A stretch of DNA of 64,000 nt. Source: Arsenicitalea aurantiaca. Lineage in GTDB: Bacteria; Pseudomonadota; Alphaproteobacteria; Rhizobiales; Devosiaceae. The stretch is taken from NCBI RefSeq assembly GCF_003994485.1, contig NZ_RZNJ01000001.1:251765-315764 (forward strand). Reading direction: 5' to 3'. The position numbers and the translations under genes are program-made. Each line of letters starts with the position of its first letter. Positions within the stretch are counted from its first letter, which is position 1. The notes under the pieces were generated by a model. It saw only the letters and a list, made by a program, of their open reading frames with translations, was not told the origin of the DNA and ran no database searches. Of the stretch, positions 1-7,917 are shown one piece after another.

Positions 1-150
1 CATGGCGGCGATGCCCGGCGTTTCGCGCAGGATTGTGAGGGCGGCTTCCCCGGACGGGGCGGTGCGGACGGCGAGCCCGGTGCGGGCCGCCATGTCGGCG
101 GTCTGGCGCAGGTCGATGGGGTTGTCGTCGACAACGAGAACGGTGGTCAT
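1..150 (-). CDS. Response regulator receiver domain (N-terminal 50 aa only)
   Basis: Reading leftward from an ATG, 50 codons are present before the window ends, so the gene is truncated by the window edge and not by mutation. The N-terminus MTTVLVVDDNPIDL is the first beta strand of a CheY-like receiver domain with its acidic pair (Asp8, Asp9). It continues into a helix and the strand-turn GLAVRTAPSGEAAL that is typical of receivers. The phospho-acceptor aspartate should lie just beyond the edge. Whether an output domain (DNA-binding, sigma-54 type, GGDEF) follows cannot be seen. Its promoter should lie in the 176 bases shared with the divergent peptidase gene. The family assignment is firm; the specific function is unknown. 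Confidence 0.75.
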   Translation of the reverse strand, partial: MTTVLVVDDNPIDLRQTADMAARTGLAVRTAPSGEAALTILRETPGIAAM

Positions 151-326
151 GGGCTTCCGGCGGAGTGGTGACGCGAATCGGCTGTGCCGTTTTGGGCCAG
201 ACTGACCGCCGGCTCTTAACAGCCGATTAAGTGGCGAGGTGACGCGGGGCCGCAGCCTTGGCAGGGGTGACGGGGGTGGCTAAGCTTGCCTGAAACACGT
301 TTTGCCAAAACCAGTTCGAGAGCCAG

Positions 327-2159
327 ATGACCGATAGCAAGAGCCTTGCCGCAGCGCCCGCAAAAGAGGGGCACAACCGGTTCGGCACGCTGCCCGAATG
401 GGATCTGACCGATCTCTATGCGAGCCCAGATGCGCCCGAGCTCAAGGCGGACCTGAAGCGGGCGGCCGAGGAGGCCAAGGCCTTTGCTTCGGATTACAAG
501 GGGCGGTTGGAGACGCTGGCGCGCGAAGGCGGGCTCATCGAAGCGATCCGCCGCACCGAAGCCCTGGGCGACCTCACGGGCCGGATCGCGTCCTTCGCCT
601 ATCTCAACTATGCACAGAACACGGTCGATCCGGCGCGCGCGAAGTTTCTTGGCGATGTGAGCCAGGCGCTGACCGACATGTCGACCGGGCTCATCTTCTT
701 CGAACTCGAACTCAACCGCATCGAGGACGGGGTGCTCGACGCGGCGCTCGAAGCGGATCCGGACCTCGCCCGCTACCGCCCCTGGTTCGCCGAATTGCGC
801 AAGGCCAAGCCCTACCAGCTCGAGGACAGGGTCGAGCAGCTCTTCAACGAGAAGTCGGTGAGCGGGGCGCAGGCATGGAACCGGCTCTTCGACGAGACGA
901 TGGCCAGCCTCGAATTCGACGTGGACGGGGAGACGCTGGGGCTCGAGGCGACGCTCAACCTCATGTCCGACCGGAACGAGAAGAAGCGCGCGGCGGCCTT
1001 CAAGGGGCTGTCGACGACCCTGCAGCAGAACGGTCGGCTCTTCACCCACATCACCAATGTGCTCGCCAAGGACAAGGAAATCTCGGATCGCTGGCGCGGC
1101 TACGCCGATATTGCGGACAGCCGGCACATGGCCAATTCGGTGGAGCGGGAAGTGGTCGACGCGCTCGAGACGGCGGTGCGCTCGGCCTATCCGCGGCTTT
1201 CGCACCGCTATTATGCGATGAAGGCGAAATGGTTCGGCAAGGACCAGCTCGACGCCTGGGACCGCAATGCGCCGCTGCCCACGAGCGACGAGCGGATCTT
1301 CGACTGGGAGACCGCCAAATCGACGGTGCTCGAGGCCTATGGCCGGTTTTCGCCCGAGCTCGCCGAAGTGGCGCAGCCCTTTTTCGAGGGCGGGTGGATC
1401 GATGCGCCGGTGAAGCCGGGCAAGTCGCCGGGGGCCTTTGCGCACCCCACGGTGCCGAGCGCCCATCCCTACCTGATGCTCAATTACCTCGGGAAGGCGC
1501 GCGACGTGATGACGCTCGCCCACGAGCTCGGCCATGGAGTGCACCAGAGGCTCGCCGCCCCGCAGGGGCCGCTGATGGCGCCGACCCCACTGACGCTGGC
1601 CGAAACCGCAAGCGTCTTCGGGGAGATGCTGACCTTCCGCTCGCTGCTCGAGAAGACGACGGACCCAAAGCAGCGCTTCGCGCTCCTGTCCTCCAAGGTC
1701 GAGGACATGCTCAACACCGTGGTGCGCCAGATCGCGTTCTACAGCTTCGAGCGCCGGGTGCACACCGAGCGGCGGCAGGGGGAGCTGACGCGCGAGCAGC
1801 TCAACGCGATCTGGATGGAAATCTCAGCCGAAAGTCTGGGTCCCGCCATCCGGCTCAATGATGGATATGAGGTGTTCTGGTCCTACATCCCGCACTTCAT
1901 CCATTCGCCCTTCTATGTCTATGCCTACGCCTTCGGGGATTGCCTTGTGAACTCCCTGTACGCACAGTATGAGAAATCCAGCGCGGGGTTCGCGGAGCGC
2001 TATTTCGAGCTCTTGAAGGCCGGGGGGTCCAAGCATCATTCCGAACTGCTGGCGCCGTTCGGACTGGACGCCAAGGATCCGCAATTCTGGTCGCTCGGGC
2101 TCTCGATGATCGAGAGGCTGATCGGCGAGCTCGAAGCCACCGCCCCGCAGGCAAACTGA
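327..2159 (+). CDS. pepF: M3 family oligoendopeptidase (PepF type)
   Basis: A zinc-dependent cytoplasmic peptidase of 610 aa that cuts short peptides. The zinc site HELGH is at residues 399-403, and the third ligand glutamate lies in the ETASVFGE stretch beginning near residue 426. Both are arranged as in peptidase family M3B. The length matches the clade-3 oligoendopeptidase F family (about 600 aa). The N-terminal half is the helical PepF domain, and no signal peptide is visible, so it is cytoplasmic. The ATG follows a weak purine stretch (CGAGAG). The gene is monocistronic or leads into the small oxidase subunit gene 26 bases downstream. The family call is secure; the exact peptide preference is not readable. 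Confidence 0.93.
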   Translation: MTDSKSLAAAPAKEGHNRFGTLPEWDLTDLYASPDAPELKADLKRAAEEAKAFASDYKGRLETLAREGGLIEAIRRTEALGDLTGRIASFAYLNYAQNTVDPARAKFLGDVSQALTDMSTGLIFFELELNRIEDGVLDAALEADPDLARYRPWFAELRKAKPYQLEDRVEQLFNEKSVSGAQAWNRLFDETMASLEFDVDGETLGLEATLNLMSDRNEKKRAAAFKGLSTTLQQNGRLFTHITNVLAKDKEISDRWRGYADIADSRHMANSVEREVVDALETAVRSAYPRLSHRYYAMKAKWFGKDQLDAWDRNAPLPTSDERIFDWETAKSTVLEAYGRFSPELAEVAQPFFEGGWIDAPVKPGKSPGAFAHPTVPSAHPYLMLNYLGKARDVMTLAHELGHGVHQRLAAPQGPLMAPTPLTLAETASVFGEMLTFRSLLEKTTDPKQRFALLSSKVEDMLNTVVRQIAFYSFERRVHTERRQGELTREQLNAIWMEISAESLGPAIRLNDGYEVFWSYIPHFIHSPFYVYAYAFGDCLVNSLYAQYEKSSAGFAERYFELLKAGGSKHHSELLAPFGLDAKDPQFWSLGLSMIERLIGELEATAPQAN

Positions 2160-2185
2160 AGAACACCAGATCCAAGGACTGACGC

Positions 2186-2356
2186 ATGGCCAATCCGAAG
2201 CCCAAGACGACCGAGCCCGATACCGATTACCTGCCGCCGGCGATGGACTATCGCATGCATGAGGGGACCTATGAGCGGTTCCTCGTGATGGTGAAGTGGG
2301 GCACGATCTCGGTCGCGATCCTCATGGTGATCCTCTACTTCCTGATCATAGCCTAA
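2186..2356 (+). CDS. aa3-type cytochrome c oxidase subunit IV (small)
   Basis: A 56-aa protein with a polar N-terminus ending in DYRMHEGTYERFLVM and one C-terminal membrane helix (about residues 36-56). This is the layout of the single-helix bacterial subunit IV of aa3 cytochrome c oxidase, where a short cytoplasmic segment precedes one transmembrane span. In alphaproteobacteria, as I recall, this subunit is often encoded away from the core cox genes and next to pnt, which agrees with the transhydrogenase operon here. It sits 26 bases after the peptidase and is followed immediately by a strong hairpin. Its role in the oxidase is structural and not catalytic. Confidence 0.8.
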   Translation: MANPKPKTTEPDTDYLPPAMDYRMHEGTYERFLVMVKWGTISVAILMVILYFLIIA

Positions 2357-2387
2357 GCCCTCTCCCGACGCCCTCGCGGGAGAGGGC
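2357..2387. repeat. Perfect 11-bp intergenic palindrome
   Basis: GCCCTCTCCCG (2357-2367) pairs perfectly with CGGGAGAGGGC (2377-2387) around a 9-base loop. It begins on the base after the oxidase subunit stop codon. No T-run follows, so it is not a classical terminator. The CCCTCTCCC/GGGAGAGGG form resembles short palindromic intergenic units dispersed in many alphaproteobacterial genomes. It could stabilise the 3' end of the upstream mRNA or act as a Rho-assisted stop. Confidence 0.6.
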
Positions 2388-2435
2388 GAAACCGCCGGAT
2401 GACCGGCCCGCCCCCGAGTTGACGAGGAGTTGTCG

Positions 2436-3971
2436 ATGAAGATTGCAGTCCTGGCCGAGCGGGCCGAGGGGGAGACCCGGGTCGCGGTTTCTCCCGAGAC
2501 CGTGGGCAAGCTCAAGGCGCTCGGCGCGGACGTGGTGATCGAAGCGGGAGCGGGCGCTCGGTCCCGCTTTACCGACGAGGCCTTTGCCGCCGCGGGCGCC
2601 GAAATGCTCGCGGACCGCGTTGCGGTGGTGGCGGGGGCGGAGGTGGTGCTCGGCGTGCGGCGGCCCGAGGCGGCGGCGCTTGCCGGTGCTGCGCCGGGGG
2701 CTCTCGTCATCGGGGCGATGGACCCCTATGGCAACGAACCGGCCATCAAGGCGCTGGCGGATGCGGGCGTCACCGCGATCGCCATGGAATTTATGCCGCG
2801 CATCACGCGCGCGCAGGTGATGGACATCCTCTCGAGCCAGGCCAACCTTGCCGGCTATCAGGGCGTGATCGAGGCGGCGGCCGCCTTCGGGCGCGCGTTC
2901 CCGATGATGATGACGGCGGCGGGCACGGTGCGCCCGGCAAAGGTCTTTGTGATGGGCGCGGGCGTTGCGGGCCTGCAGGCGATCGCGACCGCGCGGCGGC
3001 TCGGTGGCGTCGTCACCGCCAATGACGTCCGCCCCGCAGCCAAGGAACAGGTCGAAAGCCTCGGCGGCAAGTTCATCGCGGTCGAGGACGACGAATTCAG
3101 GCAGGCCGAGACCTCTGGCGGCTATGCCAAGGAAATGTCCGCCGAATACAAGCAGAAGCAGGCGGCGCTGACCGCAAGCCATATCGCCAAGCAGGACATC
3201 GTGATCACGACCGCGCTGATCCCGGGCCGGCCCGCGCCGCGGCTGATCTCGGCGCAAATGGTGGAGACGATGGCGCCCGGTTCGGTGATCGTCGACCTTG
3301 CGGCCGAGCGCGGCGGCAATTGCGAGCTGACCGTGCCTGGCGAGATCATCGAGCATCGGGGCGTGACGATCATCGGGCACCGGAATTTTCCGGGGCGGCT
3401 GCCGACAAGCGCAAGCCAGCTCTATGCGCGCAATCTGCTGGCGTTTCTCGAAACGCTGATCGGCAAGGAGACCCGGGCGCTTGCGGTCAACTGGGATGAT
3501 GAGCTGGTCAAGGCGACCGTGCTGACGCGGGACGGGGCGATCGTCCATCCCAATATCAGGCTCGAGCCTGCCCCGATGCCGACCGAGGTGCCGGCAATGG
3601 CCGACACGCCCCGTCCGCCCGAAGCGGCGGTGATCGAGGAGCGGCCGGCCGAAGCCTCCACCGCATCGACGACTGAAGCCGCTCCGGCGCCGGCCGCCAT
3701 TGCCAAGCCGCGGGCGCGCAAGGCGGCGACGCCGAAGACTGCCGCTCCCAAGACTGATGCCTCCAAGATTGCCGCGCCCAAGACCGCTGCGTCCAAGACC
3801 GCTGCGCCCAAGACGGCTGCGTCCAGAACGCGGGCGGCGGCGACACGCGCCGATGCGACGAAGCCTGCTGCAGCCGGGGCGAAGGCCAAGCCCGCGCGGC
3901 CCGCAAAGACCGGGGCCGCGGCCAAGCCGCGTGTGCCCCGCAAGCCCGAAACCCCAAGGGATGACCAGTGA
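2436..3971 (+). CDS. pntAA: NAD(P)(+) transhydrogenase, alpha subunit 1, with Lys/Ala-rich tail
   Basis: NAD(H)-binding domain I subunit of the proton-pumping transhydrogenase, which transfers hydride between NADH and NADP+ using the proton gradient. Residues 1 to about 385 are the alanine dehydrogenase/PNT domain; the Rossmann region [19 protein letters not shown] follows the N-terminal PNT half. The normal subunit ends near there. This protein continues to 511 aa with a low-complexity tail rich in Ala, Lys, Pro and Thr, including seven five-residue units ([10 protein letters not shown] type) at residues 433-467. ATG 2436 was chosen because GAGGAG lies 7 bases upstream; a TTG at 2430 is too close to it. 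The stop overlaps the pntAB start (TGATG). The core is certain; the tail's role is unknown. Confidence 0.93.
   Translation: MKIAVLAERAEGETRVAVSPETVGKLKALGADVVIEAGAGARSRFTDEAFAAAGAEMLADRVAVVAGAEVVLGVRRPEAAALAGAAPGALVIGAMDPYGNEPAIKALADAGVTAIAMEFMPRITRAQVMDILSSQANLAGYQGVIEAAAAFGRAFPMMMTAAGTVRPAKVFVMGAGVAGLQAIATARRLGGVVTANDVRPAAKEQVESLGGKFIAVEDDEFRQAETSGGYAKEMSAEYKQKQAALTASHIAKQDIVITTALIPGRPAPRLISAQMVETMAPGSVIVDLAAERGGNCELTVPGEIIEHRGVTIIGHRNFPGRLPTSASQLYARNLLAFLETLIGKETRALAVNWDDELVKATVLTRDGAIVHPNIRLEPAPMPTEVPAMADTPRPPEAAVIEERPAEASTASTTEAAPAPAAIAKPRARKAATPKTAAPKTDASKIAAPKTAASKTAAPKTAASRTRAAATRADATKPAAAGAKAKPARPAKTGAAAKPRVPRKPETPRDDQ
3732..3836 (+). repeat. Seven 15-bp tandem units inside pntAA
   Basis: Seven in-frame 15-base units encode [30 protein letters not shown] and SRTRA. 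The DNA of adjacent units is similar but not identical (ccc/tcc aag acc gct gcg). This suggests an old expansion by slippage that has since drifted, with the Lys-Thr-Ala-Ala protein pattern kept. Confidence 0.8.
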
Positions 3972-4333
3972 TGGAAACGACCGCCGAGCACAGTGCCGAC
4001 GCCATCAGCCTCGCCGTCAGCACGGCGACGGGCGGGGCAATCGACCCCTTCACCTTCCGCCTCGCCATCTTCGTTCTGGCGATCTTCGTGGGCTATTACG
4101 TCGTGTGGAGCGTGACGCCGGCGCTGCACACCCCGCTGATGAGCGTCACCAATGCGATCTCCTCGGTGATCGTGGTGGGCGCGCTGCTTGCGGTCGGGGT
4201 GTCGCTGGCGGGCGAGAGCAGCTGGGTGTCGAAACTCTTCGGGTTCATCGCGCTCATCTTTGCGAGCGTCAACATCTTCGGCGGCTTTCTCGTCACCCAG
4301 CGCATGCTGGCGATGTACAAGAAAAAGAGCTGA
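3971..4333 (+). CDS. pntAB: NAD(P)(+) transhydrogenase, alpha subunit 2 (membrane)
   Basis: A 120-aa membrane subunit with three or four hydrophobic helices after a polar N-terminus, including [27 protein letters not shown] and [18 protein letters not shown]. These match the first membrane portion of domain II of the transhydrogenase. The segment [19 protein letters not shown] is the conserved signature. It joins PntB to form the proton channel. The start ATG overlaps the pntAA stop, so translation is coupled. The split into AA, AB and B polypeptides is normal for alphaproteobacteria such as Rhodospirillum rubrum. Two extra small genes lie between it and pntB. Confidence 0.93.
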   Translation: METTAEHSADAISLAVSTATGGAIDPFTFRLAIFVLAIFVGYYVVWSVTPALHTPLMSVTNAISSVIVVGALLAVGVSLAGESSWVSKLFGFIALIFASVNIFGGFLVTQRMLAMYKKKS

Positions 4334-4336
4334 ACG

Positions 4337-4624
4337 ATGCGGGAGATGCTGCCGCCGCTCTTTTCCATCGCCACGGGGCTGGGCTTTCTGATGGTGCTGC
4401 TGGTGGGCACGCTGGCGCGCCCGGCGATCCGCACTGCGGCAGGCCGGCTCGTTGCCTTCGGGCTTCTGGCGGTGACGGGGGCGTGCTTTTTCCTCATGCA
4501 GGGGACGGGCGCGAGCAGCATCGGGGCAGGGGGCGACATGTTCCTCATGGCGGGCGCCTGCCTCTTTGTTGCGGCGACGCTGATTACGGCGGGCCTCTTC
4601 ATGCAGGCGAGGGGCGCCCGGTGA
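4337..4624 (+). CDS. Small three-helix membrane protein inside the pnt operon
   Basis: A 95-aa hydrophobic protein with three likely membrane helices: about residues 8-26 (IATGLGFLMVLLVGTL), 38-55 (LVAFGLLAVTGACFFLM) and 69-91 (MFLMAGACLFVAATLITAGLFM). No known motif is recognised. It starts 3 bases after the pntAB stop and its own stop overlaps the next gene (GTGA), so it is translated as part of the transhydrogenase operon. It may be an accessory membrane protein for the complex or a partner of the immunity-like protein that follows. The real coding status is supported by the tight spacing and the membrane pattern; the function is unknown. Confidence 0.7.
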   Translation: MREMLPPLFSIATGLGFLMVLLVGTLARPAIRTAAGRLVAFGLLAVTGACFFLMQGTGASSIGAGGDMFLMAGACLFVAATLITAGLFMQARGAR

Positions 4625-4983
4625 CGCGCGCCGCCCCCGACCGCGAGCCCTGGGCAAGCCTCATGGCCGACTTCATCGACGGGGCGATGGATGGGGTCGC
4701 TTTCGAGCGCGCCTATCTTGAAGCTTCGCGGGCGGCGGTGGAGGCGGGCGATCGCGTGCCCTATGCCGCCGACCTCATGTTCTACGAAGTCGATGCCTTC
4801 TGCGCCGACCCCGCGCTGCGCGGCGAGGGCGACCTCGACGAAGCCGGCCTGCGCCAGGCGGCGCGGGAATTGGTCAGGCGCCTCGACGAGCCCTGGCCTG
4901 CCGTGCCGGGTGCGCCGACAGACCAACAGACATTCGAGACGTTCCGCGAGGCCGCCCAACGCCTCGGACGCAAGGGGAATTGA
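4621..4983 (+). CDS. Colicin-D-immunity-like protein (Colicin_immun family, tentative)
   Basis: A 120-aa soluble acidic protein with a GTG start overlapping the previous stop by four bases and ending just before pntB. The order of elements is: FIDGAMDGVAFERAYLEASR, then AADLMFYEVDAFCADPALRG, then DLDEAGLRQAARELV. This fits the helical colicin D immunity fold, in which an F-x-x-x-Y/I-x-x-x-R helix is followed by an F-x-x-D-x-D turn and a D-x-x-x-L-R-x-x-x-x-x-L helix. The assignment is from remembered family pattern and not from a search. No colicin or contact-dependent toxin gene is adjacent, so it may have been recruited to another job. Confidence in the family is moderate; confidence in a defence function is low. 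Confidence 0.6.
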   Translation: MTRAAPDREPWASLMADFIDGAMDGVAFERAYLEASRAAVEAGDRVPYAADLMFYEVDAFCADPALRGEGDLDEAGLRQAARELVRRLDEPWPAVPGAPTDQQTFETFREAAQRLGRKGN

Positions 4984-4984
4984 G

Positions 4985-6391
4985 ATGATCTCCGCCGATA
5001 TCGCCGCACTGCTCTACCTCGTGTCGGGCGTCCTGTTCATCCTCGCGCTGAGGGGGCTGTCGAGCCCCGCCTCGGCGCGGCAGGGCAACCGCTTCGGCAT
5101 GATCGGCATGGGCATCGCGATCCTCACGACGCTTGCCGTGGCGGGGCCCTCGGACTTCGTCTCCTGGGCGCTGATCGTGGGCGGGCTCGCCATCGGCGGC
5201 GGGTTCGGCGCGGTGCTGGCGCGCAAGGTCAAGATGACCGACATGCCGCAGCTGGTCGCGGCCTTCCACTCGCTGGTGGGCCTTGCGGCAGTGTTCGTCG
5301 CGGCGGCGGCGCTCTATGCGCCCGAGGCGTTCGGCATCGGGGTGCCCGGGCACATCCACACTCAGGCGATCATCGAAATGAGCCTCGGGGTGGCGATCGG
5401 TGCCTTCACCTTCACCGGCTCGGTGATCGCCTTTCTCAAGCTCGACGGGCGGATGTCGGGCAAGCCGATCCTGCTGCCGGGCCGGCACCTCATTCATCTG
5501 GGGCTCGGCGCGGTCCTCGTCTTCCTCATCGTCATGTTCGCGATCACCGCGGACCCGGTCTGGTTCTGGCTCATCACCATCGTGGCGCTGGTGCTGGGCG
5601 GGCTGATGATCATTCCGATCGGCGGGGCGGACATGCCGGTGGTGGTCTCGATGCTCAACTCCTATTCGGGCTGGGCGGCGGCGGGCATCGGGTTCACGCT
5701 GGGCAATACCGCGCTCATCATCACCGGCGCGCTGGTGGGGTCCTCGGGCGCGATCCTCTCCTACATCATGTGCAAGGCGATGAACCGCAGCTTCATCTCG
5801 GTGATCCTGGGGGGCTTTGGCGGGGACAGCGCGGCGGCGGCGAGCGGGGAGGTCGACGACCGGCCCGTCAAGCAGGGCTCGGCGGATGACGCGGCCTTCA
5901 TGATGAAGAATGCGGGCAAGGTGATCATCGTGCCCGGCTATGGCATGGCGGTGGCGCAGGCCCAGCACGCGCTGCGCGAGATGGCCGACGTGCTGAAGGC
6001 CGAGGGGGTGGAGGTCAAATATGCGATCCATCCGGTGGCCGGGCGCATGCCGGGGCACATGAACGTGCTGCTTGCCGAAGCCAACGTGCCCTATGACGAG
6101 GTGTTCGAGCTCGAGGACATCAATTCCGAGTTCGGGACCGCCGACATCGCCTTCGTGATCGGGGCGAACGACGTGACCAATCCGGCGGCCAAGACCGACA
6201 AGACCTCGCCCATCTACGGCATGCCGGTGCTCAACGTCGAGGATGCGGGGACGGTGCTCTTCATCAAGCGCGGCATGGCGGCAGGCTATGCGGGGGTGCA
6301 GAACGAGCTCTTTTTCCGCGACAACACCATGATGCTGTTCGGGGACGCCAAGAAGGTGACCGAGGACATCGTCAAGGGTCTCGCCCACTAG
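4985..6391 (+). CDS. pntB: NAD(P)(+) transhydrogenase, beta subunit
   Basis: A 468-aa subunit with the remaining membrane helices of domain II followed by the NADP(H)-binding domain III. Membrane segments run to about residue 270 (for example LIVGGLAIGGGFGAVLARKVKMTDMPQ, given here as the region near residues 55-80). Domain III holds VIIVPGYGMAVAQAQHAL, the conserved NADP-binding loop, then GRMPGHMNVLLAEANVPYD and FVIGANDVTNPAAK, all hallmark sequences. The C-terminus FIKRGMAAGYAGVQNELF is also conserved. The start ATG lies one base after the immunity-like gene's stop, so the five-gene pnt operon is uninterrupted. The complex supplies NADPH at the cost of the proton gradient. Confidence 0.95.
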   Translation: MISADIAALLYLVSGVLFILALRGLSSPASARQGNRFGMIGMGIAILTTLAVAGPSDFVSWALIVGGLAIGGGFGAVLARKVKMTDMPQLVAAFHSLVGLAAVFVAAAALYAPEAFGIGVPGHIHTQAIIEMSLGVAIGAFTFTGSVIAFLKLDGRMSGKPILLPGRHLIHLGLGAVLVFLIVMFAITADPVWFWLITIVALVLGGLMIIPIGGADMPVVVSMLNSYSGWAAAGIGFTLGNTALIITGALVGSSGAILSYIMCKAMNRSFISVILGGFGGDSAAAASGEVDDRPVKQGSADDAAFMMKNAGKVIIVPGYGMAVAQAQHALREMADVLKAEGVEVKYAIHPVAGRMPGHMNVLLAEANVPYDEVFELEDINSEFGTADIAFVIGANDVTNPAAKTDKTSPIYGMPVLNVEDAGTVLFIKRGMAAGYAGVQNELFFRDNTMMLFGDAKKVTEDIVKGLAH

Positions 6392-6542
6392 GACGAGCGG
6401 CTTCCAAGGCTCGCGAGGGCGCGTCCACACCGGCTGCAACAGGCTGCCAGGGGCGTCAATCACGACGGCGTGTTGACGTTAACGGAACCTGACCGCTGTG
6501 ATTCCAGTTTCTTAGGCAAAGTCAAGCCCAAAAGAAACAGGG

Positions 6543-7106
6543 ATGGCAGGAAAAATGGCCAGCCTCAGCATCCACCAGACGGACGATTTCGCGGTCACCG
6601 AGCGCCGCTCGGACCTTGCCGGGCTCGCCATGAGCGCGGTCCTGCCGCTTGCGGCGGTGATGGTGCTGAATGGAATGGCGATCGCCACCGGCACCATGCT
6701 GCCCGAACTCGGTACGCGCCTGCCGAACTGGATGCCGGGCTGGGCAGCCGCCCTCGGATTCCTCGTCATCTATCCGATGTGGGGCATTGCGCACTGGCTG
6801 GTGGCGCGCGAAGGCGAAAAGGGGCGCGTGGCTTCGCGCTGGCTTCTCGGGCTCATCACCGCCGGGCTCGCCTATCCCTTCGTCATCGGCGCTCTCGATC
6901 CGTTCATGGCGGTCTGGGCCAATGTGGGGATGGTGCTGCTGGTGGTTGCGGCGATCGCCAATGCGGGCCGGGCCGCACCGCGCGCGGTCTACTGGATTGC
7001 CCCGTCGCTCTTTTTCATGGGCGGTCTTGCCCTCAGCGGTTTTGCGGCCATTGCTGCAGGCTGGAGCCCCGGATTCTTCACCAATCAGAACCAGGCTGCG
7101 CTTTAA
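6543..7106 (+). CDS. Polytopic membrane protein, possibly TspO/MBR-like
   Basis: A 187-aa protein with a short polar N-terminus and five hydrophobic helices. The region LPNWMPGWAAALGFLVIYPM followed by GIAHWLVAREGE recalls the W-x-P ... W-x-x-x-Y-x-x-M-G-x-A-x-W-L-V segment of TspO/MBR proteins, and five helices is the right number. Later TspO landmarks (a tryptophan-asparagine pattern near the end) are not clear. The assignment is therefore tentative and a diverged relative or an unrelated membrane protein is possible. ATG 6555 is an alternative start, and neither start has a well-spaced ribosome site. It is separated from pntB by 151 bases and from the next gene by 79. Confidence 0.55.
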   Translation: MAGKMASLSIHQTDDFAVTERRSDLAGLAMSAVLPLAAVMVLNGMAIATGTMLPELGTRLPNWMPGWAAALGFLVIYPMWGIAHWLVAREGEKGRVASRWLLGLITAGLAYPFVIGALDPFMAVWANVGMVLLVVAAIANAGRAAPRAVYWIAPSLFFMGGLALSGFAAIAAGWSPGFFTNQNQAAL

Positions 7107-7185
7107 CGGCCGGTCACCCGCATGTGCCTGCTTGTGCCCGCCATCATGGCGGGCACAATGGCATTTGAGAGCAGGAGTTGATGCG

Positions 7186-7842
7186 ATGACCCGGACGCTG
7201 AAGATCGATCTCTTTACCGATGTGAGCTGCCCGTGGTGCCTGATCGGGACGGCGCGGCTCGATGCGGCGATCGAGCGGTTGCCCGATGACGTCACGGTGG
7301 AGATCGCGCGGCACCCCTTCCAGCTTGCGCCGGATACGCCCAAGGGCGGCGTGGTCGTCGCAGACATGTTGCGAGAGAAATACGGGCGCGACCCCGAGCC
7401 GATGTGGGCGCAGGTAGAGGCTGCCGCCGCCGATGCCGGCGTGCCGCTCAGGATGGCCGTGCAGCCCATGGCCTATGACACGGCCGCGGCCCATACGCTG
7501 GTGCGGCTCGCGCCCATCGAGCGCCAGCACAGGCTCGGCAATGCCATTGCGAACGCCTATTTCCTCGAGGGACGGAACACGTCGGACCCAGATGTCCTGG
7601 CCGAGATCGCGGGTAGCGAGGGGCTCGATCCGGAGACCTCGCGCGCGACCGTGCTCGACCCCGAAGCGCTCGAGGATACGCGGCGCATGGCGCGGGACGC
7701 GGCGGCACACGGGATTAACGGCGTGCCCTATTTCATCCTCAACGGTGCATTGGCCTTTTCGGGGGCGCAGCCGGACGCCATTTTCGACCAGGCCATCGAG
7801 ATGGCGCTCGATCCCGAAAAGCTGAAGGCTGCGCGCGGCTGA
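7186..7842 (+). CDS. DsbA family oxidoreductase (FrnE-like)
   Basis: A 218-aa protein with a thioredoxin fold and the redox pair CPWC at residues 15-18, right after the first strand (LKIDLFTDVSCPWC). The helical insertion and the C-terminal GINGVPYFILNG, containing the cis-proline, are those of the FrnE / HCCA-isomerase-like branch of the DsbA family. There is no signal peptide, so this branch works in the cytoplasm. Likely roles are thiol-disulfide exchange or a glutathione-dependent isomerisation. ATG 7186 is supported by GCAGGAG at 7171-7177, while an out-of-frame ATG lies five bases earlier. The class is sure and the substrate unknown. Confidence 0.85.
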   Translation: MTRTLKIDLFTDVSCPWCLIGTARLDAAIERLPDDVTVEIARHPFQLAPDTPKGGVVVADMLREKYGRDPEPMWAQVEAAAADAGVPLRMAVQPMAYDTAAAHTLVRLAPIERQHRLGNAIANAYFLEGRNTSDPDVLAEIAGSEGLDPETSRATVLDPEALEDTRRMARDAAAHGINGVPYFILNGALAFSGAQPDAIFDQAIEMALDPEKLKAARG

Positions 7843-7917
7843 ACTCGGCGCGAGGCCTCTTTGCCGAAGGCTGCGTATCGCCTAGAGACGGGGTGACAGC
7901 AGCCGGATCCCGATTTG

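Noticed and set aside
216-1763. Long minus-strand open frame opposite the oligopeptidase gene, and similar long antisense frames opposite ftsH, the ABC exporter and the molybdenum hydroxylase subunit.
   Set aside because: They have low-complexity Arg/His/Glu-rich translations, no domain motifs and run opposite recognised genes. In GC-rich DNA such frames appear by chance.
4621-4983. Active toxin-immunity island around the colicin-immunity-like gene.
   Set aside because: No toxin, secretion or repeat-rich gene is adjacent, and the genes on both sides are transhydrogenase subunits.
6392-6542. A possible regulatory RNA or gene in the 151-base gap after pntB.
   Set aside because: No stem with a T-run, no good ribosome site and no conserved motif could be supported.
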